The notes under the pieces are model-generated. The model had not been told where the DNA came from and made no database searches. It worked only from the letters and a program-made list of their open reading frames with translations. A stretch of 64,000 bases of DNA from Asterias amurensis (lineage: Eukaryota; Echinodermata; Asteroidea; Forcipulatida; Asteriidae). The stretch lies in contig NC_092649.1 of the NCBI RefSeq assembly GCF_032118995.1, forward strand, positions 20,583,832 to 20,647,831, given 5' to 3'. Below are positions 59,938 through 64,000 of the stretch, one piece after another. Both the position numbers and the translations under genes were made by a program. How positions within the stretch are numbered: position 1 is the stretch's first letter; each line of letters starts with the position of its first letter.

Positions 59938-60088
59938 ATTGTAAGCACTGTTAGTTCAAGTTTTGTGTGCAATGATAATGTTCTTGCGGATACTCTGTTA
60001 TGACATCCTAGATCTTCTTTAGCACCACAACAATGACCTTATTTCCTATGGGAAACATTTACACAAATTTCAATAACATTTCTGACAT

Positions 60089-60478
60089 GTCGTGGCCGGG
60101 CAGATAACAACCCAGACTCAAGCTCTGATGGTGTTGCTGTGGGTTCGAGTCCCGGTCGGAACACTTATTGTCACTATTGTTACTACGTCGACGGGACGTG
60201 GAGCCGTTGGTCCCGTGTTGTTTAACAAAGAACACGGTGCTCTTATCGTAGAGGGAGTGGTTCGTCCCGTTGTTCCTGGTCGGATTACCTCCATATAATT
60301 TGCACCATTACACTGTGGACTTGGTGATGTTAGTTAATTAGTTTCATATACTTTGTACTTCATCAATACAAAACAAGTAGCTTTCCAATGCCTTGCAGGA
60401 AAATTTTGAACTTTGAAGTATCTGAGCGTCACTGAGTGATTTGTATATGAGTGCTTTATAAGAAGCCATATCTGAACA
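60089..60478 (+). repeat. tRNA-derived SINE, family 1, copy c (most complete)
   Basis: A box-like GTGGCCGGGCAGATAACAAC, B box GGGTTCGAGTCCCGG (60141), body GGGACGTGGAGCCGTTGGTC, and tail with CCTTGCAGGAAAATTTTG, GAGCGTCACTGAGTGA and TAAGAAGCCATA. This matches the copy at 1-385 throughout and shows the family to be about 390 bp. Confidence 0.8.
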
Positions 60479-61148
60479 AGTTTTGAGAATTGCTCGCAAT
60501 CAGTCAATGCATTTTCTATAAAAGTGTAAGTTTTCAACGATTGTATTTTGTTTTGCTTGCTTGGAAGCCCAAGCTCTGTGGCTCTTTGTTTGTAAACAAT
60601 ATGATTTCATTATGCAACCTCGTCTCTATCCTATGGATTATCTATTTTTGTATTATTCTATTATTCTATTATGAGTGTTATCATAGAAAAGGAAGAAACC
60701 GCTGTCTTTATTGGTCTGGGAGGCCGCTGGAAAAATAAAAAGCACTTGGGCACCCTTGCTCAAGCAAAGAGATGTGCATTTCGGTTAATCTCTTTGTCTG
60801 ACTTTGAAGCCTTTGTAATAGCCTTATCCATGAGTTAGAAGCTTTCTTAATAAAAAAAAATAATACGGAAGTTTTTAACCTATTGTTAAGCTAAGGTTGA
60901 ATTATCATCTCCCTTGATATTACGGGAGTTAAGTTACTTGGGATTAAGTTAAAGATGGACAAAACTAAAAGCACTTCAGATGTCCAACCGCATTATAAAC
61001 AATGTTCTTAGAAACGAGATTTCCTTGATGAAAGAAGGACATACAAATAAGTGGAGGAAAGTATATAGTAGGTTAAGTATTTGACAGTGTAAAGGACTGA
61101 ATAGTTAGTAGGGCATGTAAACATTCACATCGAACGCATTGAATTATT
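60479..61148. other. no gene seen
   Basis: AT-rich; an 82-codon frame at 60490 has no recognisable domain. Confidence 0.45.
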
Positions 61149-61493
61149 AAAGGCACTGCACACGTTTTTGACCCAAAAATTTTGATTTAAAATTCAATAG
61201 GTATTTTGATGGGGGTCGAGAAAGTTACAAGCTTTCATTTGAGCCATTGCTCAAAAAAGTCCACAAATTATAGCAGCAGTGAAATAAAGTTTTTGTCGGG
61301 ATCCCGACAATATCACGTGACCAATTCTTATGTGTTTAATAAGAAACGTTCTAAATTTTGGTTATGGTTCCTGACCATTAAAAGTAAAAGTTAAACATTT
61401 TTTCGTTAGAGCGGGTGATACTCTTTGAAATACCATTCACTCAAAAAAACTATTTTTTAATGTTTGGGGTCAAAAATCTTACAAAGCATGTTT
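61149..61493 (+). mobile_element. MITE family B, copy 2
   Basis: Interior matches the copy at 7373-7734 (GACCCAAAAATTTTGATTTA, ATCACGTGACCAATTCTTAT, GATACTCTTTGAAATACC). Its left end reads AAAGGCACTGCACACG, like family A, and it abuts a family A fragment. Confidence 0.8.
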
Positions 61494-61677
61494 AAAGACC
61501 AGTCTTCTCATAATTATTTCAGTGGAAATTACCTTTTTCTCAAAATCTACGCTACTTCAGAGTGAGCCGTTTCTCACAATATTTTATACTATCAAGAGCT
61601 CTCAAATGCTCGTTACCAAGTAAGGTTTTAAGTTAATATTTGTTTATGAGTAAACCAAACGTGTACCTTCCCTATAT
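61494..61677 (+). mobile_element. MITE family A fragment (copy 6)
   Basis: Only the beginning (AAAGACCAGTCTTCTCA) and the second half (GAGCCGTTTCTCACAAT, GCTCGTTACCAAGTAAGG) remain; the middle is deleted. Confidence 0.75.
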
Positions 61678-62199
61678 AGGCAGTGCATATGAACCTGTAT
61701 GTCACAGTCAATAAACGCTAGGTGGCAGCAGACTTAGGCTTGGAATGAGGTGCATGCTGGTCTAGCTAACGATCAAGACACAACAACAGTTAGCGCTTGC
61801 GTAATGGGTATTTTGGAAACGGTCTATACTGTTAACGTTGTTCTGACCATGCACACATTTATGAGATAAAAGTCTATCACTCATTTTAAAATTGTAAATT
61901 ATTAAGTAATCTGTATGATAAATCAAACTCTCTTTTTGTTCTACTATTAAAGAATGTGTATGACAATCAGCCACACTTTCTGTAAGATAACAAGTCATTA
62001 ATATTATTTTGAACCGGCACTTGTGGATCCTTTTGCCATTGGATTGGTCGACACGCGTCACGTGTCTTACTTCATTATGCCATTTATACTGTTCCGTTAC
62101 TCCAAAATGTAGCATATAGGAGTCCTATATTGATTAATATAGGATGCTCGGAACGCTTCGCGGCTGCGCTTTGAGTATTTTGCATTTAGGGCATGCTTC
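61678..62199. other. no gene seen; CTCF-like site
   Basis: CGCTAGGTGGCAGCAG at about 61724-61739 is a near-consensus CTCF motif. A minus-strand 117-codon frame (61762-62115) has no recognisable domain. CCTATATTGATTAATATAGG near 62126 is an inverted repeat. Confidence 0.5.
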
Positions 62200-62510
62200 A
62201 AGAATACTTGTCAAAGACGAGTACCCTCACTTGATGCATCCCAACATAATGTATAAATATTGCAAACCTGTAAAAAAGTGGGCTTCAATTGGTCATCGAA
62301 GTTGCAAGAAAAATAATGACAGAAAAACACCCTTGTTGCATGAGAGTTGTGTGCTTTCAGATGCCTGAGAAAGGTTTCATGCCCGGAAACTTTCTCACAT
62401 CCAAATTTGGGGTAAAAATTACCTCTTTCTCTCTAAACTATTACTTCAAAGTAGCCGTTTCTCACAATGTTTTATAATATCAACAGCTCTCCGGTGCTCT
62501 TTCTGGATCT
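62200..62510 (+). mobile_element. MITE family A, copy 7, both ends lost
   Basis: Contains the body blocks GGTCATCGAAGTTGCAAGA, AACACCCTTGTTGCATGA and GCCGTTTCTCACAATGTTTT but no terminal repeats. Confidence 0.75.
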
Positions 62511-62998
62511 AAGCACGCTTTCGTGGTAGGCTTAATACGTTGTTCGAAAAAGCGATATTCCTTTAAAGCAAAATAACAATATTACTAAAAATATAAAATG
62601 TTGACATTTTCAAACATGTTCAACTTCAGTTTTATTTTTATCGGAATGCAATTTGTTGAAGACGAAAAAACTGTGGTGTTTTTGCAAACCTCCTGAAAAC
62701 CAATAAATAATTTGATTATCAACCAACTTGAACATCTTCCCATATGAGACAAAGGTATATTTGCTAACCCCCTCGATTCCGATTCTATAATATAGAAACT
62801 GGAGTGGTCACTACTTGGAGAATGAAGTGAGACAAACGAAGGTCTGAACTTGAGTGTTTGTGCAAGGGGAAAATATTGATAAACGCATGGTTGAAAATGA
62901 ATGAAAGCTTCATCAGTCTGAAATGACTCATCTTTTTGACTACTTTTGTTTTCAGCCACCGTGTATGGTCATTTGAACTGAAAATTAAGATTTTGTTT
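62511..62998. other. no gene seen
   Basis: A minus-strand 124-codon frame (62585-62959) shows no family motif, no splice context and ordinary AT-rich composition. I do not call it a gene. Confidence 0.45.
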
Positions 62999-63331
62999 AA
63001 AGGCACTGGACGCTATTGATATAAGCACTCAAAATATCGACTAGCATAACAACTTACTTGGTAACGAGCAATGGAGAGAAACGGCTCCCCCTGAAGTAAC
63101 GTAGTTTTTGAGACAGGGGTAATTTCTCACTCAATTATTGAAAGACTTTGTAGGCATCTGAAAGCACACACATTAATTTGTGCAATAGGGTTTTTCTTTC
63201 TTTCATTATTCTCTTGTAACCTCGCTGACGAATTGAGCCAACATCATTTTACAGATTTGTTATTTGATGCCATGATGTTGGGATTAGTGAGAATACTGGT
63301 CTTTTGGCAACAAACATGCCCGGTGCCTTTA
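62999..63331 (-). mobile_element. MITE family A, copy 8
   Basis: AAAGGCACTGGACGCTATTG to CCCGGTGCCTTTA, with the body reversed (ACTTGGTAACGAGCAATGG, TTTCTTTCATTATTCTC, GAGAATACTGGTCTTTTGGC). Confidence 0.85.
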
Positions 63332-63605
63332 AAAGCTTTTATGGCTAAACAAAATTTGCAGGAACTATTTCATCCCAAATTATGTTTGCAGTCGGGCCAG
63401 TATGTTATTTCAATCGACACCAATTTTCGATCGTCAATCCTATTGCTGTTTTTACAGGTAGAAGGGTGGCAAAAAGGGTTAAGTGGTGTATCTCAAGTAA
63501 ATGTGAGTCTTGAGTAATTTCCCATCATTTTATCATAGAAGAGAGCATTGTATCATTTTGCACGTCATACTTGTGTCGACCGTTTGTGCGGCACCATAAT
63601 GTATA
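63332..63605. other. no gene seen
   Basis: No supported exon. Confidence 0.4.
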
Positions 63606-63756
63606 CGAGCCCTAAATGTAGCCCGGACCTAAATGTAGCCCCAAATAGCCCTAAATGTAGCCCGGACCAAAATGTAGCCCCAAACATGTACCTAGATGTA
63701 GCCCGGACCTAAATGTAGCCCCAAACATGTACCTAAATGTAGCCCGGACCTAAATG
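63606..63756 (+). repeat. tandem repeat of AAATGTAGCCC units
   Basis: About nine copies of an AAATGTAGCCCGGACCT / AAATGTAGCCCCAAA alternation. A higher-order period of about 43 bp includes ACATGTACCT. Confidence 0.85.
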
Positions 63757-63809
63757 AACTTAGCCACAGACATGACACTACTGCTTAATGGTGTTCCAAA
63801 AAAGACACT

Positions 63810-63900
63810 TCGCGTCGCTGTCGCCGTCGCCGTCGCGGTCGCCTTCGCCTTCGCCATCGCCGTCGCCGTTGCCGTCGCAGTTGTCATCGCCGTCGCCTCC
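63810..63900 (+). repeat. (GTCGCC)n-like hexanucleotide repeat
   Basis: About fifteen degenerate GTCGCC hexamers (variants CTTCGC, CATCGC, GTTGCC). The Ala-Val frame that runs through them follows from the repeat and is not taken as a gene. Confidence 0.85.
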
Positions 63901-64000
63901 GGACTCCTGAGGGCGCTGTTTCACTGTCCTGCACAGGGCTGTCAAAATATTTAAAAATGTAAGGGGGACGAGGGCTGCAACCGTGACGGCGTCGGCGACT

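Noticed and set aside
62585..62959. 124-codon minus-strand frame as a gene
   Set aside because: No recognisable motif, no supporting splice or promoter context, and the length is within what AT-rich intergenic DNA gives by chance.
63754..63954. Ala-Val-rich 66-codon frame
   Set aside because: Translation of the GTCGCC hexamer repeat; no independent support.

Overview
The window is animal (eukaryotic) DNA. Genes are split by GT/AG introns and are sparse, and most of the sequence is mobile or repeated. The two ancestral-type genes closely resemble human orthologues. The miniature elements, tRNA-derived SINEs and foldback elements resemble those of marine deuterostomes, and an echinoderm (perhaps a sea star) is my best guess. 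That taxonomic call is inference.

Layout. (1) 1-3.9 kb: SINE and MITE copies, no gene recognised. (2) 3917-11361, minus strand: MED20 (Mediator head subunit), five coding exons encoding 202 residues, with introns full of MITEs and foldbacks and a LINE 3' end. (3) 11362-12141: a 780-bp divergent intergenic region, probably a shared promoter. (4) 12142-52679, plus strand: SNRPF (core Sm protein F), four coding exons encoding 89 residues. Its intron 2 is 35.7 kb. (5) 55952-56947, plus strand: an intact single-exon rhodopsin-class GPCR of 331 residues, followed by three decayed tandem copies of its own 3' end. (6) 57.9-64 kb: repeats only.

The striking part is SNRPF intron 2, which holds a nested set of elements. 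An outer DNA element (15035-49155; TSD TATGT) carries an inner, related element (16690-49134; TSD CTGCG) inserted in its right terminal repeat. The inner element contains 24 head-to-tail units of about 0.96 kb (16818-47486) and a second array of about 60-bp hairpin repeats. Unit 14 of the array is split by a 6.5-kb foldback-type element whose arms are inverted tandem arrays. Nearly every 0.96-kb unit carries the same set of candidate transcription-factor motifs: a CTCF-like site, four or five CRE sites, two CACGTG boxes, a palindromic ETS pair and a DR4 nuclear-receptor element. The first intron of SNRPF, the region just after exon 3, and several MED20 introns also carry insertions close to splice sites, but all splice sites and reading frames look intact.

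MED20 (transcription initiation) and SNRPF (spliceosome assembly) are both housekeeping genes, which fits a shared, constitutive bidirectional promoter. The GPCR is unrelated to them. No autonomous transposase was recognised in the window.
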